The notes beneath the pieces are model-generated. The model worked only from the letters and a program-made list of their open reading frames with translations. It was not told the DNA's origin and searched no databases. From positions 1 through 64,000 of the forward strand of contig NZ_CACZTX010000008.1 in assembly GCF_902784195.1 (NCBI RefSeq): 64,000 nucleotides of DNA, given 5' to 3'. The translations under genes were made by a program, and so were the position numbers. Position 1 is the stretch's first letter. Every line of letters begins with the position of its first letter. Of this stretch, positions 26,262 through 35,012 are shown piece after piece. This DNA comes from an uncultured Methanobrevibacter sp. (GTDB lineage: Archaea; Methanobacteriota; Methanobacteria; Methanobacteriales; Methanobacteriaceae).

Positions 26262-26693
26262 AAATAATTTCCTCCAAATTAATATCAATATAATTTGATA
26301 TTTTAATAAAGTTAAATTAAGTTTACTTTTATTAAAGTTATATTGATAAAGTAATTTATATTCTTTATTATATATAAACTTTTTAGTAATACTTCAAACT
26401 ATTTTATCAAAAACTAATTATTTTCTAAAAAATAAAAGGATTGCATTTAAATTTCATGTTCCTTGATTTTTGTTTTTTGTTTCAATTTTTTTCATGGTTT
26501 GAATTTTATTTGTCTTATATTGGATTTTTATGAATTTTTTAATACTTTCACTTATTTTTTGGAAATTAGTTTGATAAAATAAAAATATTTATATAATCTA
26601 AAAACTAATAATTAAAATATCAAATATAAGTGATTTTAATTTAAGATTTTAAATTAATCAATTCATTTAAATAAATAAAAGGAGATGTTGCTA
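26262..26693. promoter_or_regulatory. Divergent control region of cbiMNQO and hypC
   Basis: Facing promoters are visible: TTTATATA on the minus strand (26371-26378) for cbi and TTTATATA on the plus strand (26588-26595) for hypC. A perfect inverted repeat (arms AATATCAA and TTGATATT, 6-nt spacer, 26281-26302) lies in the cbiM leader just before its Shine-Dalgarno sequence. It is a candidate operator or RNA hairpin. I see nothing resembling a cobalamin riboswitch. Confidence 0.5.
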
Positions 26694-26963
26694 ATGTGTA
26701 TTGCTGCACCAGCTAAAATTGTAGAAATTGACACTGAATCTAACATTTGCGCTGCAGACTTTGGAGGAGTAAGACAAAACGCAAAATTGGATCTTCTTCC
26801 AGATGTGGAAATTGGTGATTATGTATTGATTCATGCAGGATATGCAATTGAAAAATTATCTGAAGAAGCTGCAAAAGAATCTTTAGAATCCTGGGATGAA
26901 TTATTGGAAATGTTAGAAGAAGAAGACAAAGAACGTGAAAAAATGATGAAAGACATGTTATAG
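26694..26963 (+). CDS. hypC: Hydrogenase assembly chaperone HypC/HupF
   Basis: 89 residues starting MCIAAPAKIVEID, the HypC signature with the essential Cys2. The start is the third codon after an upstream alternative because HypC needs Cys2 and AAAAGGAGATG lies upstream. ICAADFGGVRQNAKLDLL and IGDYVLIHAGYAIEKL follow. It binds HypD and the hydrogenase large subunit during delivery of the Fe(CN)2CO group. The acidic, Met-rich C-terminal helix is usual. No other hyp genes are adjacent. Confidence 0.95.
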   Translation: MCIAAPAKIVEIDTESNICAADFGGVRQNAKLDLLPDVEIGDYVLIHAGYAIEKLSEEAAKESLESWDELLEMLEEEDKEREKMMKDML

Positions 26964-27104
26964 TCTTTTTCATTTTCTTTCTATTTTTTAATTTTATTTG
27001 ACAATCGATATTTAATTGATTTTAATGTTTATAAAGTTTTTAAACTAATTTCTTTACTATTTTTAATTGATTTTTAAAGGATTTTTATCTTAAATCGTGA
27101 TTAT

Positions 27105-27599
27105 ATGGATGAGGAAATAAGATTACTGAAGGAATTGAATTGCCCTGAATGGGTAATTGAGCATTCCAAGGGAGTTTCAAGAAAGGCATGTGAAATTGCA
27201 TCCAATTTTGATGATGTGGATATGGAACTTGTAAGGGTTGGCGGATTATTGCATGATGTTGGCAGATCCAAAACCAATTCCATTGAACATGCAGTGATTG
27301 GCGCTCAGATACTTAAGGAAAGGGGATATCCTCAAGAGATAATCAATATTGTTGAAAGGCATATCGGAACTGGCCTCACTGAAGATGATGCAAGGCAGTT
27401 AGGATTGCCTATAAAGGATTACACTCCTCAAATATTGGAGGAAAAGATAGTTTCCCATGCAGATAATCTATTCAATGGTGCTGATGAGGTGGATGTTGAG
27501 TTCACTATTGAAAAGTGGAAAAGGAAATTAGGTGAAAATCATCCATCAATAGAAAAAATCAAGAAGATACATGAAGAGCTTGTCTTAAGATTTGAGTAA
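27105..27599 (+). CDS. HD-domain phosphohydrolase family protein (TIGR00295-like)
   Basis: 164 residues. The HD metal site is readable as H20, H50-D51 ([11 protein letters not shown]), H62, H86 and D120 (SHAD). Families of this type are metal-dependent phosphohydrolases acting on nucleotides or related compounds; the substrate of this archaeal group is unknown. It stands alone, with no clear operon partner. Confidence 0.82.
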   Translation: MDEEIRLLKELNCPEWVIEHSKGVSRKACEIASNFDDVDMELVRVGGLLHDVGRSKTNSIEHAVIGAQILKERGYPQEIINIVERHIGTGLTEDDARQLGLPIKDYTPQILEEKIVSHADNLFNGADEVDVEFTIEKWKRKLGENHPSIEKIKKIHEELVLRFE

Positions 27600-27718
27600 T
27601 TTATAAATTTCTTAAAAAAACTATTTTATTAATGAAGTTTATATATTAAATTGATATTAATATTAAAATGTCGATTTTTTATCTATTTTTAATTTTATAA
27701 TTTTACACGAGGAAAAGA

Positions 27719-28630
27719 ATGAAAGTTATTTGTTCAAGTGATGAGTCATTATATAGGCCTGAAGTAGTCAGATGGAGAGAGAGGATGGCTATGATGGAAC
27801 CTTTAGGGGATGTTGTAGTAGCACTTCCATGCAGTATGAAAAAGCCATACTCAAATTCTCAGTCTCACCAAAAGTTCAGAAGGGCTACCAAAGGTTATCA
27901 GGAAGTAATCGTAACTTCTCCATTTGGAATATGTCCAAGGGAATTGGAAAACACCTTCCCAATCCAATCCTATGATGTGGCTGTTTCAGGTGATTGGAAT
28001 GATGATGAGATAAGGTTAGCTGGAGAGCTACTTAGGGATTATGTTGGAGACAAGCCTGTAATCGCAAATGTTGAAGGAGGTTACGAAGAGGTTTGTCGTG
28101 AGTATTTGGATAACTGTACTTATGTATGTGACAGTGGCAGACCTACCTCTCCGCAATCCATTTTCAACTTAAGGGAAGAGCTTAAGAAATATCCTAAAAC
28201 AAAACATAGGGATAGGGTGTTGAATGAGCTCAGATCTGTTGCTAAATATCAGTTTGGTGCGGAAGCTGAAGCAATGATCACTGATGATGTTGTTGCTAAA
28301 GGAAGGTATCATAGAACCCTTTATTCCAATGGAAAGACAGTGGCTCTTCTCAATAGGGATGTTGGCTTATACACCCTTAACCTTGAAGGTGGAAGAAGAC
28401 TTGCTGAACTTGGCATTCATGTGGTTGAAATAGACTTTGACCTAAAGACAAACTCATTGTTCGCTCCAGGAATTGTTAATGCAGATCCAAGCATTCTTCC
28501 AAAGGACGAAGTCGTTGTCGTTAGAAATGATGAAGTCGTTGGTGTTGGAAAAGCTGTCTTGACTGGTCGTGAAATGACTGAGTTAAGAAATGGTATTGGA
28601 GTAAAGATCAGACACAGAAAGAAAAACTAA
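27719..28630 (+). CDS. arcS: Archaeosine synthase (ArcS), short form
   Basis: 303 residues. The ArcS-specific motif PC-x3-KPY-x2-S-x2-H is intact near residues 37-50 (PCSMKKPYSNSQSH). A core domain (DUF5591-like) follows, and residues ~225-303 look like a C-terminal PUA RNA-binding domain ending GREMTELRNGIGVKIRHR. ArcS amidates preQ0 in tRNA to archaeosine. Many ArcS proteins carry an additional N-terminal TGT-like domain of several hundred residues, which is missing here. It may be encoded elsewhere or be dispensable. Confidence 0.82.
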   Translation: MKVICSSDESLYRPEVVRWRERMAMMEPLGDVVVALPCSMKKPYSNSQSHQKFRRATKGYQEVIVTSPFGICPRELENTFPIQSYDVAVSGDWNDDEIRLAGELLRDYVGDKPVIANVEGGYEEVCREYLDNCTYVCDSGRPTSPQSIFNLREELKKYPKTKHRDRVLNELRSVAKYQFGAEAEAMITDDVVAKGRYHRTLYSNGKTVALLNRDVGLYTLNLEGGRRLAELGIHVVEIDFDLKTNSLFAPGIVNADPSILPKDEVVVVRNDEVVGVGKAVLTGREMTELRNGIGVKIRHRKKN

Positions 28631-28641
28631 TTATTCTTTCT
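28616..28641 (+). terminator. Stop-codon hairpin at the end of arcS
   Basis: Perfect arms AGAAAGAA and TTCTTTCT enclose a 10-nt loop containing the stop codon (28628-28630). The T-rich sequence following is short. Confidence 0.5.
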
Positions 28642-28662
28642 TTCATTTACTTGAAAAAAAGT

Positions 28663-28725
28663 AAAATAATAAAATAAAATAATGAAAATAAAATAATAAA
28701 ATAAAAAATAAAATAAAATATTTAA
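28663..28725. repeat. Low-complexity AATAAAATAA-type repeat
   Basis: Irregular repetition of AAAATAATAAAATAAAAT-like units. It looks like slippage-prone low-complexity DNA upstream of the MIP18-like gene. Confidence 0.7.
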
Positions 28726-28918
28726 ATAAATTAAGTTATATTTATTTAATATTTATATACATATTTTTATTATTATTGATAAGTTTAAATATAATTAAAA
28801 CAATAGTTATATTATTAACTTTTTGTTAGGAAATAAAATTTTAAATTTTATTCTTATCACTAATTTAATTAAAAAATTATTAAAAAACATTTATTTAAAA
28901 AAATATTGAGGAGATAAC

Positions 28919-29209
28919 ATGTCTGAAGAATTAGCACTTGCTGTAAAAGATGCAGTTTCTGTAGTAAACGACCCTCACATGGGCGTAAGTATTGTAGAAA
29001 TGGGTATTGTACAATCTATTGCAATTGAAGGTTCAACTGCTGAGATCGTAATTAAACCTACAAACCCAGGTTGTATGAGTGTTACCCGTATTGCTGCTCA
29101 AGCTAAAGCTGAAGCTTTAAAAGTTGAAGGAATCGATAAAGTTAAACTCATCATTGAAGGTCACGTAATGGCTGACTCTCTTAATGAGATGCTTAACAAA
29201 GATAATTAA
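28919..29209 (+). CDS. MIP18 family (DUF59) iron-sulfur assembly-type protein
   Basis: 96 residues. Family pattern: VNDPHMGVSIVEMGIVQSI near the N-terminus and the Cys-containing loop PTNPGCMSVTRIAAQAKAEAL. MIP18/SufT-like proteins assist Fe-S cluster delivery to target proteins; the conserved Cys in the NPGC loop fits this. GAGGAGATAAC precedes the ATG. It is probably monocistronic and well expressed, with a strong terminator. A weak match to the thiI/gsh palindrome lies 108 bp upstream. Confidence 0.88.
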   Translation: MSEELALAVKDAVSVVNDPHMGVSIVEMGIVQSIAIEGSTAEIVIKPTNPGCMSVTRIAAQAKAEALKVEGIDKVKLIIEGHVMADSLNEMLNKDN

Positions 29210-29226
29210 GTTTTTTAAACTTAATT
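29204..29226 (+). terminator. Stop-codon hairpin terminator of the MIP18-like gene
   Basis: Perfect 10-bp arms AATTAAGTTT and AAACTTAATT enclose TTT. The stop codon (29207-29209) lies in the left arm. ACTCTATTTTTTTA follows. Confidence 0.75.
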
Positions 29227-29310
29227 ACTCTATTTTTTTATTGAAATTTTCTTAATTTTCTTTGAATTTTAAAGATTTCAGTTATATTCAAAATCTTTTT
29301 CAACAAAAGA

Positions 29311-29318
29311 TTTATATA
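29311..29318 (+). promoter_or_regulatory. TATA box of tRNA-Ile
   Basis: TTTATATA, ending 39 bp before the mature tRNA 5' end, with AAAAGA directly upstream as a purine-rich BRE. The spacing fits archaeal initiation with a short 5' leader. Confidence 0.65.
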
Positions 29319-29357
29319 TTAGATAACATATAGTTAATAATACTTGTATTTGTTAAT

Positions 29358-29432
<75 letters not shown>

Positions 29433-29610
29433 CTTCTAATTTTACTTATTTTTTCAATACACTTACTGTCAATTCTATCGTCTTTTTTTAAGGCTCTTTT
29501 TTCAATTCTTTTCCAATTTTTTTCCGATTCTTTTTTCAGTTTCTTTTTTTAGATATTCTTTATTTTTCATAATGCTAATCTTATCAAAACTATTTTCAAT
29601 GTACATTTTT

Positions 29611-29626
29611 ATGTATTATTATACAT
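29611..29626. promoter_or_regulatory. Inverted repeat beside the promoter of the ACT regulator
   Basis: ATGTAT and ATACAT flank TATT, immediately upstream of a TATA-like TTTATATAC. It lies ~50 bp before the regulator gene and is possibly an autoregulatory operator. Confidence 0.35.
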
Positions 29627-29677
29627 TTATATACTTGAAAGTACAATATATTATTAGAGAAAAATCTTGGTGATACC

Positions 29678-30049
29678 ATGTGGGAAAGTTTAAACTTAAA
29701 ATTTAGCAAATATCCTGCAAGAATGGCTGTAGCTCAGAAAATGTTTGAGTTAGGATTAAGAATAAGTGAAGATGGTAAGATATATTGTGGCGATTTAAAG
29801 ATAAGTGACTCTGCATTGGCTGCTGCTGCAAATGTTGATCGTAGAGTAATTAAATCCACTGTTGATGTCATTATTGCTGATGAAGGATTATATGAAATAT
29901 TTTCAAATATCATTCCAGCAGGAACCTTGATAAAAAACATTGCAAAAAGCTTGAATTTAGGGGTTATCGAAATAGAAGCTGGTGAAAAAAGCGATGGTGT
30001 TTTAGCTGAAGTGGCTTGGATCATGAGCAAGCAGGAGACACCCAATTGA
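29678..30049 (+). CDS. ACT-domain amino-acid metabolism regulator (COG2150-like), prematurely ended
   Basis: 123 residues. The N-terminal part matches the archaeal family of predicted regulators: KFSKYPARMAVAQKMFELGLRI, then an HTH-like DSALAAAANVDRRVIKSTVDVI, then PAGTLIKNIAKSLNLGVIEIEAG, the start of the ACT domain. Relatives run on for ~40-45 further residues through an ISIRQ-like strand to PVLTIITE and a terminal hairpin. Here the frame stops at TGA 30047-30049, while the expected tail is encoded in another frame just downstream. Either the gene is broken or the parts are made separately. Confidence 0.7.
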   Translation: MWESLNLKFSKYPARMAVAQKMFELGLRISEDGKIYCGDLKISDSALAAAANVDRRVIKSTVDVIIADEGLYEIFSNIIPAGTLIKNIAKSLNLGVIEIEAGEKSDGVLAEVAWIMSKQETPN

Positions 30050-30153
30050 ATACAAACCCTGTTTTGACAATCATTACAGAAGATCCAATTCCTGGTGAAC
30101 TTTTAAATGAATTCATTAAAGTGGAAGGTGTCTTAAAGGTTTCAATGTTATAA
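30031..30153 (+). pseudogene. Out-of-frame C-terminal ACT fragment of the preceding regulator
   Basis: This frame, shifted +2 relative to the upstream CDS, reads AGDTQLNTNPVLTIITEDP and continues IPGELLNEFIKVEGVLKVSML before TAA. It is the family's normal C-terminus. About six residues of the middle strand seem to be lost as well, consistent with a short out-of-frame deletion near the AGCA-rich stretch at 30026-30034. A TTG at 30046 overlaps the upstream TGA and could start a 35-residue piece by coupling, but I see no independent ribosome binding site. Confidence 0.65.
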
Positions 30154-30358
30154 TTCTTCTAACTTTTTTTTATTTTTTTAATTTTTTATTTATTTTTTGC
30201 TATTTTTTATATAAAAACATTAAATTTATAATATAGTGTGTATATAAATATAAACATAATGTAATTTATTAAATCATTTACTATAATATTAACCATTAAG
30301 TAATTTTTTAATTTAGTTTTGATTTAAAATTTAAATATTTATAAGGAAGACTATTATT

Positions 30359-31474
30359 ATGTTAAGAGATCCAATTATTCAAAATTTATATCCGGAAATT
30401 TTTGAATTCGAAGAAGCTGTAGATGTTATCGGATGTCTTAAAGAATGGCCTAAGAGCAGATTATGTGATGATAAGGCTATTGCTAGAAAAACTAAAATAG
30501 ATATTAAAACAGTTAAAGATATTCTTAAATTGCTTGAAACAAATAACTTCGTATACAATGTAAAAGTAAACGAGGTTTGTATAAAAATCATTAAACACTT
30601 TAGATCTGGAAAGCTTAGCCATGAAGAGATAGCTAAAAAAGTCAAATTGGATTTGGAAATTGTAGACCAATTCATTGAAGAAAATGAATCTCTTCTTTTG
30701 GAAACTAAAAAAACATATTCCCAACAAACCTTAAAAACATTAAATGATAATTTAAATGCTATAATTAAGGGAGAGAAAAAGGAAGAAAATGATGAAGAGG
30801 CAGAGGATAAGAAAGAAGAAGCTAATGCTGAAGAAGTCAAAGATGAATCCTCTGATGATGATAAAAAGGTCATGAATGAAGATAAGGAGTCTGATGAAGT
30901 AGTCGTTAAGGAAGCTGTTGAAGAGACTTCCGAAGATGATGAAAAAGCTGCTAAGAAATCTAAAGCTAAAAAGCCTAAAAAGGAAAAAGCTAAAAAAAGA
31001 GCAGTTAATCAGAAATTCTGGTATCTTACATTTGATGAAATCATTGATTGCCTTAAGAATGGATACACAACAGATGAGGAGATTTCTGAAAAGACCAACT
31101 GTAAGTTAAACATTGTAAGAAAAATCCTTTACAAGTTATATGATATGCGTTTAGCAAGCTATAAAAGGGATAAGGATAAGGAAACCCAATGGTACACTTA
31201 CGATTGGAGATTCAATGAAAATGAGTACAAAAAGTTAGAATTTAATTTAGCAAGTTCTGAGCTTAAAAGATTAAATTCTGAATTGGAATATGAAGAAAAC
31301 AATATGTTCTTCGTTTGTCCAAACGGACATTACCGTCTTGACTTTGAGGATGCTTCAACTGTTGAATTCCTTTGTCCGGAATGTGATCTTGATTTGGAAT
31401 ATGAAGACAATCAAGAAAAAATTGATAGGAAAAAAGAGGAAATTAAAGTTCTTGAAGATATAATTTCAGGATAA
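30359..31474 (+). CDS. tfe: Transcription factor E (TFE alpha) with a ~200-residue insertion
   Basis: 371 residues against ~170-180 for ordinary archaeal TFE. The winged helix is at ~221-285 (DEIIDCLKNGYTTDEEI, then LNIVRKILYKLYDMRLASYKR and ETQWYTYDW). A zinc-ribbon-like end lies at 316-350 with C320, C339 and C342; the expected second Cys is replaced by GH (CPNGH, His324). The N-terminus MLRDPIIQNL also looks TFE-like. Between them lie an HTH-like region (20-115) and a charged linker (137-215), first acidic then Lys-rich. TFE helps TBP/TFB open promoters; the insertion is unexplained. Confidence 0.82.
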   Translation: MLRDPIIQNLYPEIFEFEEAVDVIGCLKEWPKSRLCDDKAIARKTKIDIKTVKDILKLLETNNFVYNVKVNEVCIKIIKHFRSGKLSHEEIAKKVKLDLEIVDQFIEENESLLLETKKTYSQQTLKTLNDNLNAIIKGEKKEENDEEAEDKKEEANAEEVKDESSDDDKKVMNEDKESDEVVVKEAVEETSEDDEKAAKKSKAKKPKKEKAKKRAVNQKFWYLTFDEIIDCLKNGYTTDEEISEKTNCKLNIVRKILYKLYDMRLASYKRDKDKETQWYTYDWRFNENEYKKLEFNLASSELKRLNSELEYEENNMFFVCPNGHYRLDFEDASTVEFLCPECDLDLEYEDNQEKIDRKKEEIKVLEDIISG

Positions 31475-31647
31475 TTATATTTTTTCATTTTTTCATTTTT
31501 TTATCTTATTTTTCTATTTTTTAACTTATTTTCTATTTTTTTATTATTTTTAACTATTTTTCCTATTTTTAGAATTTATTAAATTTTATTTTTAAAAAAA
31601 GATTAATCATTATCTTATTAACCATTTTCTCATTATCTTATTAACAA

Positions 31648-32565
31648 TTATTCTATTTTTCTAATTAGAACTGCTGGAGTATGAATAATTGAATCCAAGG
31701 ATTCTACAGTGACTTCATGAGTATCGGAATCCAACACGTCTTTTACACTGTAGATGGTTTCCATTGCAGTGGATAATGACTTTTGATAATCTTCAGCAAC
31801 ATTTGCTATTTCAATTGCTTCATCAACATCTATCTCTCTTGAACAGCCTAATGGAGTTGATCCCAAGTTTTCAGAAAGCTGTCCTAAGGTGTATCCGAAA
31901 ACTCCTTTATCTGCTTCGATTCCAGGAATAGCTATTGGAAGCCCTGTGAAGTATTTGTTTCCTCTTCTATAAGTTGCATCTGTGTCTATGATCAATGTTG
32001 TAATTGTGTTGCTTGTTTTATTTTTTATCTCTTCGCTAATTTCTTTCGCTACCTTTTCAGGGTTTTCTGGAAGGAGTGATACACATGTTCCAGGAGCATT
32101 GCTTAAATCGATTCCCGCTTCTGAAGCTGGTTTCAATGCATGTTTCCAACCGTATAGCTGTAAAACTACCTCTTTATGTCTTTTGGATTCCTCTGGGAGC
32201 TTTCTTAAATTTTTAATTGTTCTTTCCTTGATTCCAAGAATAGGTCCAAGAACATATCCCCAGAAGTACTTGCTCCAATATGTTGCCAAGAATGTGGCCT
32301 TTAATGATGGTGTGTAGTCCGCTTCATCAACCAATCTTCCTTGAGATACAGAGATAGGAGTTTCTGCAATGACTAAGTAATCTCCTTCATTTGCCAATTT
32401 GGAGATGTCCTCTATCATAAAGTCTATGCTTTCATTAGGTTTGATGTAATGTGTTTCAATAGGGATGACCTTATATCCCCTGATTTCAACATACTTATAT
32501 TTTTGACCTTTCTCTGTTTCTGCTTCTTTATAACTTGGATTAGTTGTGTTTGGATTATTTGTCAT
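31648..32565 (-). CDS. CofE-like F420-0:gamma-glutamyl ligase family protein
   Basis: 305 residues. Family features: GYKVIPIETHYIKPNE near the start, DYLVIAETPISVSQGR, LIIDTDATYRRGNKYFTGLPIAIPG and GVFGYTLGQLSENLGSTPLG. True CofE adds glutamates to coenzyme F420 through gamma-glutamyl bonds. This longer form with a hydrophilic N-terminus looks like the second, uncharacterised CofE-like paralog of methanogens. Which of F420 or another acceptor it uses cannot be told. It is divergent from the pyruvate-kinase-C-like gene. Confidence 0.75.
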   Translation of the reverse strand: MTNNPNTTNPSYKEAETEKGQKYKYVEIRGYKVIPIETHYIKPNESIDFMIEDISKLANEGDYLVIAETPISVSQGRLVDEADYTPSLKATFLATYWSKYFWGYVLGPILGIKERTIKNLRKLPEESKRHKEVVLQLYGWKHALKPASEAGIDLSNAPGTCVSLLPENPEKVAKEISEEIKNKTSNTITTLIIDTDATYRRGNKYFTGLPIAIPGIEADKGVFGYTLGQLSENLGSTPLGCSREIDVDEAIEIANVAEDYQKSLSTAMETIYSVKDVLDSDTHEVTVESLDSIIHTPAVLIRKIE

Positions 32566-32680
32566 GGTATCTCAATAATTAATTCAATTAATAGTATAAT
32601 TTTATATTAGTAAATATATAATTATTATTGTATAACCTTATATAATTTTTAATTATCAATTTTCTTTAGGAGATTTTATT

Positions 32681-33247
32681 ATGGAAAAAACAATTACCTA
32701 TTTTGAAAAACCAGGTATTGAAAATACCGATGCACTTATTGAACTTGTTAAAGAAAGATTGGAAGGCTCTGATATTAAATATGTAGCTATTGCATCATCT
32801 ACTGGTGCAAGTGCATTAAAACTTAATGAAGCATTGAAAGACTTGGATGTAACTATTGTAAACTGTTCCCATCATGTAGGTTTTAAGGAAGCAAACAAGG
32901 CGCAAATGGATGATGAAACCAGAGCAAAGCTTGAAGCTGAAGGAATTGTAACATTTATGGGATCACATGCATTAAGTGGTGTTGGAAAAAGCATTTCCAA
33001 AAAATTTGGAGGGGTTACTCCTGTAGAAATCATTGCAGCAACCTACAGGACAATCTGTCAAGGGTTTAAGGTTTGTGCAGAAATCTCCATCATGCTTGCA
33101 GATGCAGGTTTGATTCCAGTAGGTGAAGAGATAATAGCTATTGGTGGAACAGGTCATGGAGTTGACACTGCTGTTGTCATGACTGCAGCTAATATGACTA
33201 ATGTATTTGACATGAAATTCCATGAAGTCATAGCTATGCCAAGATAA
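32681..33247 (+). CDS. Pyruvate kinase alpha/beta-domain-like protein
   Basis: 188 residues resembling the free-standing C-terminal (alpha/beta) domain of pyruvate kinase: YVAIASSTGASALKLNEAL, NCSHHVGF, and a long second half ending IAIGGTGHGVDTAVVMTAAN. It has no catalytic barrel, so it is not a kinase. Such proteins are conserved in methanogens with unknown function, possibly sensing a phosphorylated effector. AGGAGATTTT precedes the ATG. Confidence 0.8.
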   Translation: MEKTITYFEKPGIENTDALIELVKERLEGSDIKYVAIASSTGASALKLNEALKDLDVTIVNCSHHVGFKEANKAQMDDETRAKLEAEGIVTFMGSHALSGVGKSISKKFGGVTPVEIIAATYRTICQGFKVCAEISIMLADAGLIPVGEEIIAIGGTGHGVDTAVVMTAANMTNVFDMKFHEVIAMPR

Positions 33248-33258
33248 GACTTGATTTT

Positions 33259-33278
33259 AGTTTTAATTTATTAAAACT
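33259..33278 (+). terminator. Terminator after the PK-C-like gene
   Basis: Perfect arms AGTTTTAA and TTAAAACT around TTTA are followed directly by TTTTTTCTTAC. Confidence 0.75.
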
Positions 33279-33544
33279 TTTTTTCTTACTTTTTCCTTTA
33301 TTTATTATAAGATTGATGGGTAATGGTTATATAGTATAAAATTAATAATAAAAATACTATTAAAAATACTAATTTAAAAATTAAATTTAAAAATCAATAA
33401 ATACAAATTAGAAATTTTGTAGATTTTTTGGTAATATTTCATTTACATTTAAATATTACTTTAAACATATTTAATAAATAATAGGAAATAATTTATACTT
33501 ATTATAAATAATTTTTAAATTAATAAAATTTGTGGGGTTTACTC

Positions 33545-34711
33545 GTGAAATTTATAGATGATGCAATTAAAGGATCAGAAGAAACCATTGAAAATTCTGC
33601 TCCTAAAAAATCAAACGATGATTTAGATGAAGAATTGTTAAAAATCATTGAAGGAAGCCGTGCTAACATTATTGTAGTTGGTACTGGTGGTGCAGGAAAC
33701 AATACCATTTCCAGATTAAATGAAATTGGTATTGAAGGTGCAAAAACTATTACTGTAAATACTGATGCTCAAGATTTATTCTACAGTACTGCAGATAAAA
33801 AATTACTTTTAGGCAGACAAACCTGTGGTGGTCTCGGTGCTGGTGGAGAACCTACCGTTGGTGAAGAATCTGCTGAAGAAAGTGAAGAAGACATTAGAGA
33901 AGAATTAGAAGGCGCTGACATGGTATTTGTTACTTGCGGTCTTGGTGGAGGAACCGGTACAGGTTCTGCACCTGTAATTTCCAAAGTAGCTAAAAAAGCT
34001 GGTGCTTTAACTGTTGCTGTAGCAACTATGCCATTCTCTGCTGAAGGTGTAAAAAGAAGAGAAAATGCAGAAATCGGTTTAGAAAAACTTCAAGAAAATG
34101 CAGATACTGTAATTGTAATTCCTAATGATAAATTATTAGAAGTTGCTCCTAACCTTCCTTTAAACAAAGCTTTCATGGCTTCAGATGAAATTTTAGGAAG
34201 AGCTGTTAAAGGAATTACCGAACTCATTACCAAACCTGGACTCATTAGTCTGGACTTCGCTGATATCAGCTCAATCATGAAAGGTTCCGGTATGGCTATG
34301 ATTGGTATGGGTGAATCTGAATCTGGTGACAGAGCTATTGAATCTGTACATGAAGCATTAAGCAGCCCATTATTAGACATTGACATTTCCAATGCTAAAG
34401 GCGCTTTAATTAACATTTCAGGTAGTTCTGACTTAACCTTGAATGAAGCTGAAAAAATCGTTCAAATTGTCGGTGACAGATTAGATCCAGAAGCTAACAT
34501 CATTTGGGGAGCTCAAATCGATGAAGACTTACAAAACATGATAAGAACTACCATTGTTGTTTCTGGTGTAAAATCCCAATATACCATCGAACCTAAAAAC
34601 GATGATTTCGAAGAAATAGACATCGATGATGAGTTTGAAGGAACTGCTTTAGGACAAACTGATGATGCTCCTGCAGACCCTTTAGATGAGTTCTTAGATG
34701 GCATATTCTAA
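33545..34711 (+). CDS. ftsZ: Cell division GTPase FtsZ
   Basis: 388 residues from GTG 33545 ([10 protein letters not shown]), preferred over a TTG at 33530 because GGGG lies at 33534-33537. Tubulin signature [14 protein letters not shown], nucleotide-binding [13 protein letters not shown], synergy loop region [18 protein letters not shown]. It polymerises at the division site with GTP. The acidic C-terminal tail ends [16 protein letters not shown], the peptide that usually binds partners such as SepF. It heads the ftsZ-secE-spt5 region common in Euryarchaeota. Confidence 0.95.
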   Translation: MKFIDDAIKGSEETIENSAPKKSNDDLDEELLKIIEGSRANIIVVGTGGAGNNTISRLNEIGIEGAKTITVNTDAQDLFYSTADKKLLLGRQTCGGLGAGGEPTVGEESAEESEEDIREELEGADMVFVTCGLGGGTGTGSAPVISKVAKKAGALTVAVATMPFSAEGVKRRENAEIGLEKLQENADTVIVIPNDKLLEVAPNLPLNKAFMASDEILGRAVKGITELITKPGLISLDFADISSIMKGSGMAMIGMGESESGDRAIESVHEALSSPLLDIDISNAKGALINISGSSDLTLNEAEKIVQIVGDRLDPEANIIWGAQIDEDLQNMIRTTIVVSGVKSQYTIEPKNDDFEEIDIDDEFEGTALGQTDDAPADPLDEFLDGIF

Positions 34712-34714
34712 ATC

Positions 34715-34790
34715 CCAGCTTTTCCGCTCCTACGGAGCGCAAAACCTGGACCAAAATTCTTTTCACTCTTATGAGTGAAACTCTTTTTTT
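34715..34790 (+). terminator. Two-hairpin 3' element downstream of ftsZ
   Basis: Stem 1 (34715-34749) pairs CCAG/CTGG, TTTT/AAAA and CGCTCC/GGAGCG around TAC, with C-C mismatches between the segments. GACCAAAAT-containing linker follows. Stem 2 (34761-34780) has arms TTTCACTC and GAGTGAAA around TTAT, then CTCTTTTTTT. The same layout occurs after EF-1beta. Confidence 0.8.
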
Positions 34791-35012
34791 CTTTTTTTAG
34801 ATTAATTTTAAATTTTTTTAATTTTTTACAATTTTATTTTTGCTATTTTTTTTAAATTTTTATCATGATTTTTTAATATTTTCATGCAAAACTTTATTAA
34901 TGTAATAAAATAAAACATATAATATTATTATAAATTAAGATTAAATTAAATCAAAGTTAAATTAGTTTTAATTAAGATTTCGATTAATTTAACTTTTATG
35001 TAGGGATTTTCT

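Noticed and set aside
26262-26693. Cobalamin riboswitch upstream of cbiM
   Set aside because: No B12-box-like sequence or GC-rich structure; such riboswitches are not expected in this group.
28663-28725. Repeat array resembling a CRISPR
   Set aside because: Irregular short A/T units without spacers; low-complexity DNA.
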